Source: Luteolibacter sp. Y139 (GTDB lineage Bacteria; Verrucomicrobiota; Verrucomicrobiia; Verrucomicrobiales; Akkermansiaceae). From it: a stretch of DNA of 64,000 nt. The number at the start of each line of letters is the position of its first letter. Positions within the stretch are counted from its first letter, which is position 1. Below the pieces are notes generated by a model. That model was not told the origin of the DNA and did no database searches. It was given only the letters and a program-made list of their open reading frames with translations. Below, piece by piece: positions 41,161 through 50,159 of the stretch. The position numbers and the translations under genes are program-made. Where the stretch lies: the NCBI RefSeq assembly GCF_038066715.1, contig NZ_JBBUKT010000001.1, forward strand, positions 248,001 through 312,000, written 5' to 3'.

Positions 41161-43158
41161 TTACGGCTGAATTTGGATCTCCTCGATGATCAGCCAGTTC
41201 TTCTGCGGCTTGGTCACACGGATGCGGAGTTGCTTGGTCCCCGACGGGAGCGAGGCATTGGCAACGCCATCCTCAAACTCGGCGATTTCGATCCACGTCC
41301 CGCCGTCTGGCGAGGCTTCGAGCACGCCGCCTTCCAGCTTGTCGCCATTCTGGCTGGCCGCGCCGCCGGTCTTCACCGTGACCTTGCCGGTCTTCGGTCC
41401 CTTGAATGCGACCGTGAAATGGTCGTTTTCCTTCAGCTCGCGGTTTGCCCAGAAGAAGGTCTCCGGCTTGCCGTCGAAGGCGAACTCCGGCCAGTGCTCC
41501 TGATAGATCCCGAGCGAGGTGGTGACGGTGGAGCCGTCGGCGGTCTCGCGCTTCGGCGGATCGTAGGGCTCGCCGCGGTTCACTTTCGCAGCGTCGTAGA
41601 ACTTCATGATCCCATCGAGCCGGCCACGGAAGCTCCCGTAATTCTTTTTCTCCTCGGGTGTCCACGCGACCTCGGCCAGCGCGGCGATGCGCGGGAAAGC
41701 CATGTATTCGACCTTCTTCCAGTCGTGCATGTACTCAGTCCACAGCTGGCCCTGCACTCCTAGCACGTGCTTCTGCTGCTCCGGCGTGAGACCCGTAGGC
41801 ACCGGCTCATAGTCATAGACGTTGCTGACGGGACGGAAGCCACCGATGGTTTCGAACTCCGCTCCCTTCGCCAGCTCCGACTTCTCCGGACGCTGGTAGT
41901 GGTCGAAATAAAGCCGCTGGTTCGGAGCCATCACCACATCGTGACCTTCGCGAACCGAGTCCACCGCCGCCTTCACGGCGTCGCCTTGCCAACACATCAC
42001 CGTGGCGCTCGGAGCCAGGCCGCCTTCGCGGATCTCATCCCAACCGACCAGCTTGCGGCCCTTCTTATCCAGGATCTTCTCCACGCGCTTGATGAAGTAG
42101 CTCTGCACATCGTGGCCATTCTTCAGGCCCTCCTTCTTCATCAGCTCCTTCACCCGGGGCGACTGCTCCCACTGGCCTTTCGGCGCTTCATCGCCACCGA
42201 TGTGGATGTATTCAGACGGGAAGAGCGCACACAACTCGGTGAGCACGTCATCGACGAATCGGAAGGTCTCCTCGGTCGGCGCCAGCGTGTAAGGGTGGAC
42301 GCCCCAGCGGTTCATCACCTTCGGCGCGTAATTGGGAACGTCCGAATTGCCGAATTCCGGATACGCCGCGATCGCCGCCGCCATGTGACCGGGCATGTCG
42401 ATCTCCGGCACGATCGTGATGTGGCGCTCCTTCGCATACGCGACCACCTCCTTGATCTGCTCCTGCGTGTAGAAGCCGCCGTAGCGCTTGCCGTCGTCCG
42501 AGTTGCGGTTGCCGTAAAGCGGCGACGAATCGCGCCAAGCGCCGACTTCGGTGAGCTTCGGATACTTCTTGATCTCGATCCGCCATCCCTGGTCCTCGGT
42601 GAGGTGCCAGTGGAAGGTGTTTAACTTGTGGAAAGCGAGCCAGTCGATGAACCCCTTCACGTTTTCCACCGGGAAGAAGTGGCGCCCCACATCCAGATGC
42701 ATGCCACGCCAGCCGAAGCGGGGCTCATCCTTGATCGAGACGGCCGGGATGCTCTTGTCGCCCTCTAACGGCAGCAGTTGCAACAGGGTCCGCGTGCCAT
42801 TCCAAGCCCCGTCCGCATCCTTGCCCTTGATCACCACCGTCTTCGGCGTGGCTTCCAGCGTGTAGCCGCCCGGTTCCAGGGCCAGCGTATTATCAAGATC
42901 GATCCGGATCTCCGACTGGAGCATGATCCGGAGTTCCTCGCGCACCGTCTTCGGCTCGTTTCCGGTACGGGTCTTCAGCTCGGAGGAGAGCAACTTGGCC
43001 TCGTTCGCCAGCGCCGCATCGAAACGAATCCCGGTCTCCGCGGTCACCGGAAAGCTCCCCTCGCCCGCCGTCATTTCCTTCGGCAGCGGGATCAACGGAA
43101 GATCCGCGGCAGTGACGGACGCGGACAAAAGGGCGAGCGCGGCGAGGGCTTTTCTCAT
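41161..43158 (-). CDS. GH20 beta-N-acetylhexosaminidase
   Basis: A 665-residue secreted enzyme with a signal peptide (MRKALAALALLSASVTA), the GH20 N-terminal domain (IPLPKEMTAGEGSFPV), and a catalytic barrel with HIGGDEAPKGQW containing the Asp323-Glu324 pair, plus GWRGMHLDVGRHFFP, FHWHLTEDQGWRIEI, VPEIDMPGHM and VQGQLWTEYM. It releases terminal GlcNAc or GalNAc from glycans. The C-terminal 130 residues form an F5/8-type discoidin carbohydrate-binding domain (WPEFAFDGKPETFFWANREL). The ATG at 43158 is chosen over an upstream in-frame start because it opens the signal peptide. Confidence 0.95.
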   Translation of the reverse strand: MRKALAALALLSASVTAADLPLIPLPKEMTAGEGSFPVTAETGIRFDAALANEAKLLSSELKTRTGNEPKTVREELRIMLQSEIRIDLDNTLALEPGGYTLEATPKTVVIKGKDADGAWNGTRTLLQLLPLEGDKSIPAVSIKDEPRFGWRGMHLDVGRHFFPVENVKGFIDWLAFHKLNTFHWHLTEDQGWRIEIKKYPKLTEVGAWRDSSPLYGNRNSDDGKRYGGFYTQEQIKEVVAYAKERHITIVPEIDMPGHMAAAIAAYPEFGNSDVPNYAPKVMNRWGVHPYTLAPTEETFRFVDDVLTELCALFPSEYIHIGGDEAPKGQWEQSPRVKELMKKEGLKNGHDVQSYFIKRVEKILDKKGRKLVGWDEIREGGLAPSATVMCWQGDAVKAAVDSVREGHDVVMAPNQRLYFDHYQRPEKSELAKGAEFETIGGFRPVSNVYDYEPVPTGLTPEQQKHVLGVQGQLWTEYMHDWKKVEYMAFPRIAALAEVAWTPEEKKNYGSFRGRLDGIMKFYDAAKVNRGEPYDPPKRETADGSTVTTSLGIYQEHWPEFAFDGKPETFFWANRELKENDHFTVAFKGPKTGKVTVKTGGAASQNGDKLEGGVLEASPDGGTWIEIAEFEDGVANASLPSGTKQLRIRVTKPQKNWLIIEEIQIQP

Positions 43159-43248
43159 GGCTCGCACTTCAACGGATGCCCGCTGCCCGGACAATCGGGA
43201 AAATGCGAAGGCCGCCTGCGATTTAAGCCGCCGCCATCGCACCGCTCG

Positions 43249-43899
43249 CTACTTTTCCGGACCGGCTGCGATCACCCGGAATGACGAGATGAAATTGCGG
43301 GCGCGCGAGTCATCGTGATGGCCGGCTTCGGTGGTGGCCATCGCCCGATAGATGCCCCCGGGACCATACCAAACCCGCATCGTCTGTTTGATGCCCTCGG
43401 CCGGCTTCTCCAGAAGGAGCTCATGGATCTGGCCGGGAAGCTCCGAACTCCCCGCGACGCTGAAGCCTTTTTCCTCAAGAAGCTTCTTCATATTGGCAAG
43501 GATCGCGTCCCCCTGGGAGTCGTTGCCGCCGGGAGGATACGGATTGAAGCTCAAGCGCAGGTCGATTCCCGGAAAATTACAAGCCCGCGTCACCCGGTGA
43601 GCCTTCGCGCCCGGCGCTTCATCGACGGCCTCGGTTCTAACGGGCTCCTTGGGAAAGATCACGGAGACCTTCCCGTCATCGGTGGTGGCCGTGACCGGAT
43701 CCGGCAGCGGGGTTGCCAAATCGGTGAACAGGCGGAAGAGCCCGATGGCGATGAGCACCAGGGCTCCCACCGTGGCACGCTTCAGGGTCGCATGTTCCAC
43801 CGTTCCGCTCTTGCGCTTGATGGCCACTTTCAGCGCCACATAGAGCCCAATCGCGAGAGGGATCAATGCGTCGATGTGCGTTACGAACCACTCTTTCAT
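43249..43899 (-). CDS. hypothetical membrane protein downstream of rimK
   Basis: A 216-residue protein with two membrane helices at residues about 10-25 and 42-65 (IPLAIGLYVALKVAI, ATVGALVLIAIGLFRLF) and a periplasmic C-terminal domain of 150 residues. It lies 17 bp after rimK on the same strand, so is probably co-transcribed. No motif recognised. Composition normal for the region. Confidence 0.7.
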   Translation of the reverse strand: MKEWFVTHIDALIPLAIGLYVALKVAIKRKSGTVEHATLKRATVGALVLIAIGLFRLFTDLATPLPDPVTATTDDGKVSVIFPKEPVRTEAVDEAPGAKAHRVTRACNFPGIDLRLSFNPYPPGGNDSQGDAILANMKKLLEEKGFSVAGSSELPGQIHELLLEKPAEGIKQTMRVWYGPGGIYRAMATTEAGHHDDSRARNFISSFRVIAAGPEK

Positions 43900-43916
43900 G
43901 ATCCTGCTTCGTTCCG

Positions 43917-44822
43917 CTACTTGTCCGTCGGCTTCGGCGGCTTCGGACGCTTCACCGCCGCCTTCTCGATGAAATCGATCACCATGTCCGCCACCGGCTT
44001 CCCGGAGGACTTCTCGATCCCCTCCAGGCCTGGCGAAGAGTTCACCTCCATCACCACCGGCCCATGGTTGGAGCGCAGCAAATCCACCCCCGCAAAATTC
44101 AGGCCCATGATCTTGGCGGCGCGAATCGCCACCGAACGCTCCTCCGGCGTGATCTTCACCCTCTCCGCCGTGCCGCCGCGGTGGAGATTCGAGCGAAATT
44201 CCCCCTCGGCGGCCTGACGCTTCATCGCAGCGACCACCTTGCCATCCACCACGATGCAACGGATGTCCGCGCCCTTGGCCTCCTTGATGAATTCCTGCAC
44301 CAGGATATCAGCGCGCAGTCCCTTGAAGGCATCGATCACCGATTCCGCAGCATTGGTCGTTTCGGCCAAAACCACGCCAACGCCTTGAGTACCCTCGAGC
44401 AGCTTGATGACCAGCGGGGCACCGCCGCACATCTTGATCAGCTCGGAAGTGGCATCAGTCGAGTGAGCGAAGCCGGTGATGGGCAGGCCCACGCCCTTGC
44501 GCGCCAGCAGTTGCATGCTGCGCAGCTTGTCGCGCGAGCGGGCGATCGCCACCGAGTCATTCACGGTGAAGACGCCCATCATCTCGAACTGCCGCACCAC
44601 CGCATTGCCGTAGAAGGTGTGGCTCGCCCCGATCCGCGGGATCACGGCGTCGGCGGTGAGTTCCTCGCCCTCAATGAAGATCTTCGGCTTGTGGGCCGTG
44701 ATGTTCATGTAGCAGCGCAGGTAATCGATCACCCTCACCTCATGTCCGCGCGCTTCGGCGGCATTCACCAGGGCGGAGGTGCTATAGAGGCTCGGGTTGC
44801 GCGAAAGGACGAAAATTTTCAT
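43917..44822 (-). CDS. rimK: RimK-like ATP-grasp glutamate ligase
   Basis: A 301-residue ATP-grasp protein: N-terminal RimK domain ([22 protein letters not shown]), ATP-binding loop [38 protein letters not shown] and metal-binding [28 protein letters not shown]. RimK adds glutamate to the C-terminus of ribosomal protein S6 or a related target. It overlaps the upstream zinc-protease-like gene by four bases (ATGA), a pairing known in other bacteria. Confidence 0.95.
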   Translation of the reverse strand: MKIFVLSRNPSLYSTSALVNAAEARGHEVRVIDYLRCYMNITAHKPKIFIEGEELTADAVIPRIGASHTFYGNAVVRQFEMMGVFTVNDSVAIARSRDKLRSMQLLARKGVGLPITGFAHSTDATSELIKMCGGAPLVIKLLEGTQGVGVVLAETTNAAESVIDAFKGLRADILVQEFIKEAKGADIRCIVVDGKVVAAMKRQAAEGEFRSNLHRGGTAERVKITPEERSVAIRAAKIMGLNFAGVDLLRSNHGPVVMEVNSSPGLEGIEKSSGKPVADMVIDFIEKAAVKRPKPPKPTDK

Positions 44823-45376
44823 GGGCGGCAGATGCCGGGGAACTGCGATTCAAGATCGCGGAGCGCACCCATCAGATGGTGACCCAGTGGGTCAATGAGA
44901 AAAAATCCGGCCAGCGCCCGGCGCCCTAGCAGCACCGGGCATTTCATCTTGCCGCGATGCGCCAAGGTCAGCCGGATCTTCCATGAAAAACCGCCCGGAA
45001 GCACCGCATCGGTCTCGATGTAGTGACGCTTTCGCGCCACCCCGGTGGAGCTTTTCACCCGCCCCGAACCGGCCACCGGAGCCTCGCATGCAATCTGTCG
45101 CCCATAGTGGTCGCGCGTGACGAAACGGACACGCGTCCCGTCCTCGCTCATCTCGATATCCTCCGCATGCAGCGACGAAGTCCGCGCCCCGGTGTCCGTC
45201 TTCGCATGCATCGGCCCGGCACCGAATTCCGTCAGCATCAGCCACTCCAGCCGCCCGAGCACCAGCCGCGGCATCCCGACCTGCTTCCACGGCAGCCCCA
45301 TCTCCCGCGCCAATTGCCCGGACGGCGCATCGACCGGCTGCGGCACGGCGGTATAGCTGCGGGGCTTGCGTTTCAT
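44819..45376 (-). CDS. ATP-dependent zinc protease-like protein (PF05618)
   Basis: A 185-residue protein with the family's aspartic-protease-like segment [19 protein letters not shown], then [11 protein letters not shown] and [30 protein letters not shown]. Genes of this family are often next to rimK and may remove or edit glutamates added by it. The TCAT overlap with rimK supports coupling. The frame starts at 45376 with [12 protein letters not shown]; a later start at ATG in MGLPWKQVG is possible. Confidence 0.88.
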   Translation of the reverse strand: MKRKPRSYTAVPQPVDAPSGQLAREMGLPWKQVGMPRLVLGRLEWLMLTEFGAGPMHAKTDTGARTSSLHAEDIEMSEDGTRVRFVTRDHYGRQIACEAPVAGSGRVKSSTGVARKRHYIETDAVLPGGFSWKIRLTLAHRGKMKCPVLLGRRALAGFFLIDPLGHHLMGALRDLESQFPGICRP

Positions 45377-45380
45377 GCGA

Positions 45381-47039
45381 CTAGGTTGCGTCGTTCAACA
45401 AACTCGCCGCCATCGCACGCGCCTGCTCGCCGCCGCCGCCAAGCATGCGGACGAGCTCGGAAATGCGATTCTCCCCGCCGACCGGATACAGCCGCGAGCG
45501 GGTGCGTCCACCTGCGACTTCCTTCTCGACGACATAATGCCGTGCCGCCAGCGCGGCGACCTGCGGGAAGTGGGTAATTGCGACCACCTGATGGCGCATG
45601 CCGAGCGCAGCCATCTTCTTGCCAACAGCACGGGCGATCTCGCCGCCCACATTGGCGTCGATCTCGTCGAAGACCATCAGCGGCGTGGCGTCCTGCTCGG
45701 CCAGCGCGCTTTTCACCGCCAGCATCACGCGGCTGATTTCACCACTGGAAGCGATCTGCCGGAGCGGCTGGAGCGGCTCGCCGGGATTCGGACCGAAAAG
45801 GAATTCGATGCCTTCCAAACCCGAGGCGGCAGGCTCCTTGTTAGAAAGAACCTGCACCTCGAAGGAAGACTGCTTGAAACCGAGATCCTTCAGCTGCCCG
45901 GCGATCTCCTTGGAAAGCTTCGGCGCGGCCTTCTTGCGCTTGGCGGTGAGGGCCAGGCCGGCCTTGTCGGTCGCCTCGCGCAGCCGGGCAGCCTCGGCAG
46001 CGAGTTGTTCCAGACGCTCGCCGCGGTTTTCCACAGCATCGAGACGAGCCGCGGCGCGGTCGCGATGGCCAAGCACCGCGGCAAGGTCGCCGCCATACTT
46101 CCGCTTCAGCGTTTCGAAAAGATTGACCCGCTCCTCCAAGCGCTTCGCTTCTGCTGGATCAATGTCGAGATCCTCGGAGTAGTCGGCAAGCGAGCGTTCC
46201 AGCTCCTGCAACTCCATCACCGCATTTTCCAGCCCTTGGGTCCGCTCGCGGATGCTCGGATCCAGCTTCTCCAAATCACGGACCAGCCGTTGGACATCGA
46301 CCAGATGGGAAAGCACGCCGCCTTCATCGGCCCCGAGAGCAGATGCCGCGGCACCCGAAAGCTCGACCAGCCGCGTCGAATTGCTCGCCCGGCGATAGCG
46401 GTCGGCGATTTCGTCTTCCTCTTCCGGCTTCAGCTGGGCGGCATCAATTTCGCCCACCTGATGCCGCAGCAAATCCAGCTCCTGCGTGCTCGCCGACTCG
46501 GCTTGGCGCAGGTCTTCCAGCTCGTTCTCCTTGTCACGCCACTCCCGCCAGGTGGAACGGTAGGCATCGAGCGCACCATCGCAGCCCGCGTAGGCATCCA
46601 GCATCGAAAGCTGGCGCTCCGTGGAAAGCAGCGACTGATGATCGTGCGGCCCGTGAAGGTCCACCAGATGCTCGCCGAGCCGCTTCAACAAATTGAGAGT
46701 CACGGGAGAATCATTCACGAATTGCCGGTTCGCACTCTGCCCGATCACCCGGCGGACGATCAGCGAGCCGTCCTCGCACGGCTCCAGCCCTCCCTCGGCC
46801 AGCACGGCATTGATTTCGGAGGCGTCCCGCAGCTCGAAAACAGCCTCGACCGTGCAGGTGTCCTCACCCGTGCGGATCAGCGACTTATCGGCCCGCTCGC
46901 CGAGCACCAGCTTCAGGGCTCCCACAATGACCGACTTGCCAGCTCCGGTTTCCCCGGTGACACCGACAAGGCCGGGACCCAATTCCCAAACGAGTTCATC
47001 GACGAGGGCGAGATTACGGATTTTCAGCAGGGTGAGCAT
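45381..47039 (-). CDS. recN: DNA repair ATPase RecN
   Basis: A 552-residue SMC-like protein: Walker A (VTGETGAGKSVIVGALKLVLG), RRVIGQSANRQFVN, LVDLHGPHDHQSLL, long coiled-coil arms, ABC signature region (IASSGEISRVMLAVKSAL) and Walker B (PLMVFDEIDANVGG), ending in HQVVAITHFPQVAALA. It acts in recombinational repair of double-strand breaks. The gene starts a minus-strand run of recN - zinc-protease-like - rimK - unknown with 4-base gaps or overlaps. Confidence 0.97.
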   Translation of the reverse strand: MLTLLKIRNLALVDELVWELGPGLVGVTGETGAGKSVIVGALKLVLGERADKSLIRTGEDTCTVEAVFELRDASEINAVLAEGGLEPCEDGSLIVRRVIGQSANRQFVNDSPVTLNLLKRLGEHLVDLHGPHDHQSLLSTERQLSMLDAYAGCDGALDAYRSTWREWRDKENELEDLRQAESASTQELDLLRHQVGEIDAAQLKPEEEDEIADRYRRASNSTRLVELSGAAASALGADEGGVLSHLVDVQRLVRDLEKLDPSIRERTQGLENAVMELQELERSLADYSEDLDIDPAEAKRLEERVNLFETLKRKYGGDLAAVLGHRDRAAARLDAVENRGERLEQLAAEAARLREATDKAGLALTAKRKKAAPKLSKEIAGQLKDLGFKQSSFEVQVLSNKEPAASGLEGIEFLFGPNPGEPLQPLRQIASSGEISRVMLAVKSALAEQDATPLMVFDEIDANVGGEIARAVGKKMAALGMRHQVVAITHFPQVAALAARHYVVEKEVAGGRTRSRLYPVGGENRISELVRMLGGGGEQARAMAASLLNDAT

Positions 47040-47135
47040 GGCGTGGCCGCGGGCAGGCGCATGATGCCGGGCTGACGCGGGGAGTCAACCGGGCTTGCCG
47101 CCGGTCACCTCCCCTGCCACTTTTCGGCCGCATTC

Positions 47136-47921
47136 ATGGCGGCGGATTTCGAACTGACCTTTCTGGGGACCGGCACTTCCATCGGCGTCCCCGTCATCGG
47201 GTGCAAATGCCGGGTCTGCACCTCGGAAGACCCGCGCAACAAGCGCACCCGCTCTTCCATCCACGTTCGCGCCGGTGACTTCTCGGTGCTCGTCGATTCC
47301 GGCCCTGACCTCCGCGAACAAGCCCTGCGCGAGGACCTGACCAAGGTGGACGCCGTCGTTTACACCCACTCCCACGTCGACCACGTGGTCGGCTTCGATG
47401 AGTTGCGCGCCTTCTGCTGGCACCGCGAGGACCCGCTGCCCCTGCACGCGACCTCCGACTGCATGGCCACCCTGAAGACCATGTTCGGCTGGGCATTCTC
47501 CGAGGAAAATGTCTTCAAGGGCTACATCAGGCCGGACCCGCACATCATTGATGGCCCCATCACCTTCGGCCATCTCACCGTTACGCCGCTGCCGGTCGAA
47601 CACGCGAAGGCCGAAACCGTCGGCTTCCTTTTCGAGACACCCGGCGCACCAGCCACCGCCTACATTCCGGACGCCAAACGCGTGCCGCCGGAAACCATCG
47701 CCATCCTCAAGCGCGCCGACATCCTGATCATCGATGCCCTGCGCTCGCTGCCCCATCCCACCCACATGTCCACGGAGGAAGCGCTCGCAGTCATCGCGGA
47801 AAGCGGCGTTTCCCGCGGATACCTGACGCACCTGGGGCACGAAAATGACCACCACGAGCTGGAAGCCTCCCTGCCCCATCACGTACGGGTCGCCTACGAT
47901 GGACTGAAGATCCGCGGCTGA
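47136..47921 (+). CDS. metallo-beta-lactamase fold hydrolase, PhnP/RNase Z-like
   Basis: A 261-residue metallohydrolase with THSHVDHVVGFDELR (two-metal motif), a Cys-rich VIGCKCRVCTSEDPRNKR N-terminal loop, DIPD-like YIPDAKRVP and LGHENDHHELE. The GTGTSIGVPVIGCKC start is shared with PhnP phosphodiesterases and related cyclic-phosphate hydrolases, so that kind of reaction is most likely. It is divergent from recN. Its 3' end overlaps the following minus-strand gene by 28 bp. Confidence 0.92.
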   Translation: MAADFELTFLGTGTSIGVPVIGCKCRVCTSEDPRNKRTRSSIHVRAGDFSVLVDSGPDLREQALREDLTKVDAVVYTHSHVDHVVGFDELRAFCWHREDPLPLHATSDCMATLKTMFGWAFSEENVFKGYIRPDPHIIDGPITFGHLTVTPLPVEHAKAETVGFLFETPGAPATAYIPDAKRVPPETIAILKRADILIIDALRSLPHPTHMSTEEALAVIAESGVSRGYLTHLGHENDHHELEASLPHHVRVAYDGLKIRG

Positions 47922-49318
47922 TCCTCTTCTTCGTCCACCTCGACCTCGCTTTTCGGCACGTGTTGCGCTGAACGATGCGCCTCTTCCGGCACAAAGCGCT
48001 GCCACGTTTCGTCGCCGTCGGCGATCAGAGCCTGGATGTCCCGGCTGGTGTATTTCAGGAGTTCTTCATCGCCCACCGGCACCGGGCGCACGCGGCCGGT
48101 CTCAACGAAATAGCGGTAGAGATACTTCGAGTCCTCCGGCGGCTCGAAGCTCTTCGCGTCCACCAGCTCCCCATTCCGGCGGTTCTTCCACGGATAGACG
48201 TAGAGCGTGACCTGATTCTTGAAGAGTCGCCCGAAGGATTCCAGCACCCCGCCCGCTAGATTCTCCGACCACTTCGCTTTGAAGAGCTCATTGAGCAGCC
48301 CGATGCTCAGCACGATACCGATCGGCCGCTGCGTCGAGCGCGCGAGGTAGGATGAAATCCGGTGGAACTCGGAGTAGCGCGACACCAGCACCGTCTTCCC
48401 CAGCGCCTGCAGCGCATCGCAGCGATCGATGAAATCCACATGGTCGATCGCACTGCCGCGGAGCAGGTTGGCCATGGTCATCTCGCACAACTCGATCGCG
48501 TGCTCTCCCGGCTCCAGCGCCGAGGCAAAGACGCCGTGCGCCTGCTCCAGCATTTGCAGGTGAAGATTGGTCACCGGGTCAAAGCTGCCGCGCAGCAGCA
48601 AGATCGGCTTCTTATAGAGCGCCTCCGCCGCCTGCACGACCTCGCCATTTGGCAGGAACATCGCCGACTCCGTCAGTCCGGCCTCCACCAGCGCCAGCGA
48701 GCACAGACGATTGTCAAAGAAACCGTAGCCGTGGCCGTGGAACTTCAGCATGTCCACCTCCACCTGTCCCGGCCGCAGGTTCTCCACCAGCGAGCTGACG
48801 AAGCGCCCGAGGTGCCCGCGGTGGCGGAAAGCGGCGTGGAGCAGATTCACCCCCACCACGCCCAGCGCCTGCTTCTGTTCCTGCGTTTCGTCATCGAGCA
48901 GGCGGATATGAACCAGGATGTCCGACGGCGGATCACCGGGCTTGAGCTGGAAACGGAGGCCCACCCAGCCGTGACACTCACCGGTATCCTGATAGCCGCG
49001 GGCGCGGACGGTATTGCAGAGCGAGAAGAAAGTCGTCGTTTTCCCCCGCTTCGGGCTCAAACGCTCCAGCAGGATCTCATACTCGTGATCCAGCATCTGC
49101 TGGAGCCGCTGGCGGGAGACGTAACGATCGCTTTTGCCATAAATGGCATCGCTCATCGTCATGTCGTAGGCCGAGATCGACTTGGCCACCATGCCCGCCG
49201 AGCCGGAGGCACGGAAAAACCAGTTCGCCGTTTCCTGCCCGGCCCCGATCTCCGCAAAAGTTCCATAGATCGCCGGATCGAGATTCAATTCCTGGGCCTT
49301 GTCGAACGTGGTCGCCAT
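47894..49318 (-). CDS. hypothetical protein with nucleotidyltransferase-like motif
   Basis: A 474-residue protein. Around residue 255 it has KPILLLRGSFDPVTNLHLQMLEQA, which resembles the GxFDP-x-x-x-H-L nucleotidylyltransferase signature of NadD-like enzymes though the GH pair is changed. The N-terminal half contains KGKTTTFFSLCNTVRARGY-like and HGWVGLRFQLKPGD segments with no known assignment. No signal peptide. The ATG at 49318 is preferred over a GTG at 49345. Function open; a nucleotide-transfer activity is a guess from one motif. Confidence 0.65.
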   Translation of the reverse strand: MATTFDKAQELNLDPAIYGTFAEIGAGQETANWFFRASGSAGMVAKSISAYDMTMSDAIYGKSDRYVSRQRLQQMLDHEYEILLERLSPKRGKTTTFFSLCNTVRARGYQDTGECHGWVGLRFQLKPGDPPSDILVHIRLLDDETQEQKQALGVVGVNLLHAAFRHRGHLGRFVSSLVENLRPGQVEVDMLKFHGHGYGFFDNRLCSLALVEAGLTESAMFLPNGEVVQAAEALYKKPILLLRGSFDPVTNLHLQMLEQAHGVFASALEPGEHAIELCEMTMANLLRGSAIDHVDFIDRCDALQALGKTVLVSRYSEFHRISSYLARSTQRPIGIVLSIGLLNELFKAKWSENLAGGVLESFGRLFKNQVTLYVYPWKNRRNGELVDAKSFEPPEDSKYLYRYFVETGRVRPVPVGDEELLKYTSRDIQALIADGDETWQRFVPEEAHRSAQHVPKSEVEVDEEEDQPRIFSPS

Positions 49319-49380
49319 CGCTGGCGCCAAGGTGAGCCGGGCCACCGGTCAGGGAAACTGGAAAATCCCACTCCTTTTCT

Positions 49381-49961
49381 TCACCGACGGCGGCGGGCCA
49401 TCCACGGCAGCCCTAACAAAAGCAGGGAGGCGAACGCCGGCTCCGGCACCACGTTGAAATCCATCTGCCAGGTCGCTGCCGAGCCTGCCTGCTGCATCCA
49501 GACCGTGTAGGTCCCCGCACCCAGTGGCGGAGTGAAGGTGGCAGAACCGGCGCCAACCGCTACATTGTCGAGGATATCGGTCCCGACCGTCCCCGGACCG
49601 GTGCCGAAGTGAGTGTAGCCGAGCAGGCTCGCAGGCTCGCAGGCGCGTTGGCGCTGTTGATGGAAGTCCCGCTGGCGATGCCGAAGAAGGCCGTGCCATC
49701 GGAACCGGCGTAGGCACTGTTGAAAACCGAGACCAAGCTCATCCCCGCCGGGATCACGATCGTGAAGATATCCCGGCTGGCGCTCGAATCACCGCCGATG
49801 ATCGAATAGCTACCCGCCGCGAGGGACCCAAGCACCGTCGGCGCGGAAAAGTCACCGGAGAGATCGCCGCTGATGGTTTCATTCCACAGGACGACGGCTT
49901 GAGCCGAGGAGATGAAAGCGAAAGCCATCACCACAGATGAGACGATTCGGGATGTTTTCAT
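49381..49961 (-). pseudogene. PEP-CTERM secreted protein, frameshifted by an 8-bp tandem duplication
   Basis: The gene opens with a signal peptide (MKTSRIVSSVVMAFAFISSAQA) and ends with VPEPAFASLLLLGLPWM plus four Arg, a canonical exosortase sorting tail, but the two lie in different frames. AGGCTCGC is duplicated in tandem at 49625-49640. Removing one unit joins the frames into a 190-residue protein (APASLLGYTHFGTGPG...). As written, translation terminates before the tail, so the product would not be sorted. This may be a true mutation, a reversible slip or a sequence error. The mature part is beta-rich with no recognised domain. Confidence 0.85.
49625..49640. repeat. 8-bp tandem duplication inside PEP-CTERM gene
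   Basis: AGGCTCGC occurs twice in a row at 49625-49632 and 49633-49640, followed by AGGCG. An odd number of units relative to the open frame shifts it by eight bases. Slipped-strand gain or loss would toggle expression of the sorting tail. Confidence 0.85.
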
Positions 49962-50159
49962 GGAGGAGGAATTCCACCCTGAGCGTTTCCCAAAGCACGA
50001 CCGTGCGTCAAGCTGCGTTCCGTGACGGGTTGCGAGAGACCGTTCGACAACGGCTCGATCTCCTCCTTCAGAAGCCGATTCCAAACGTCCGCGAAACTAT
50101 TTTGAAAGCCGCTGAAAGTCCCCCATGGCCATCGCGTAAGGCGCTCCAAGGAGTACTCC

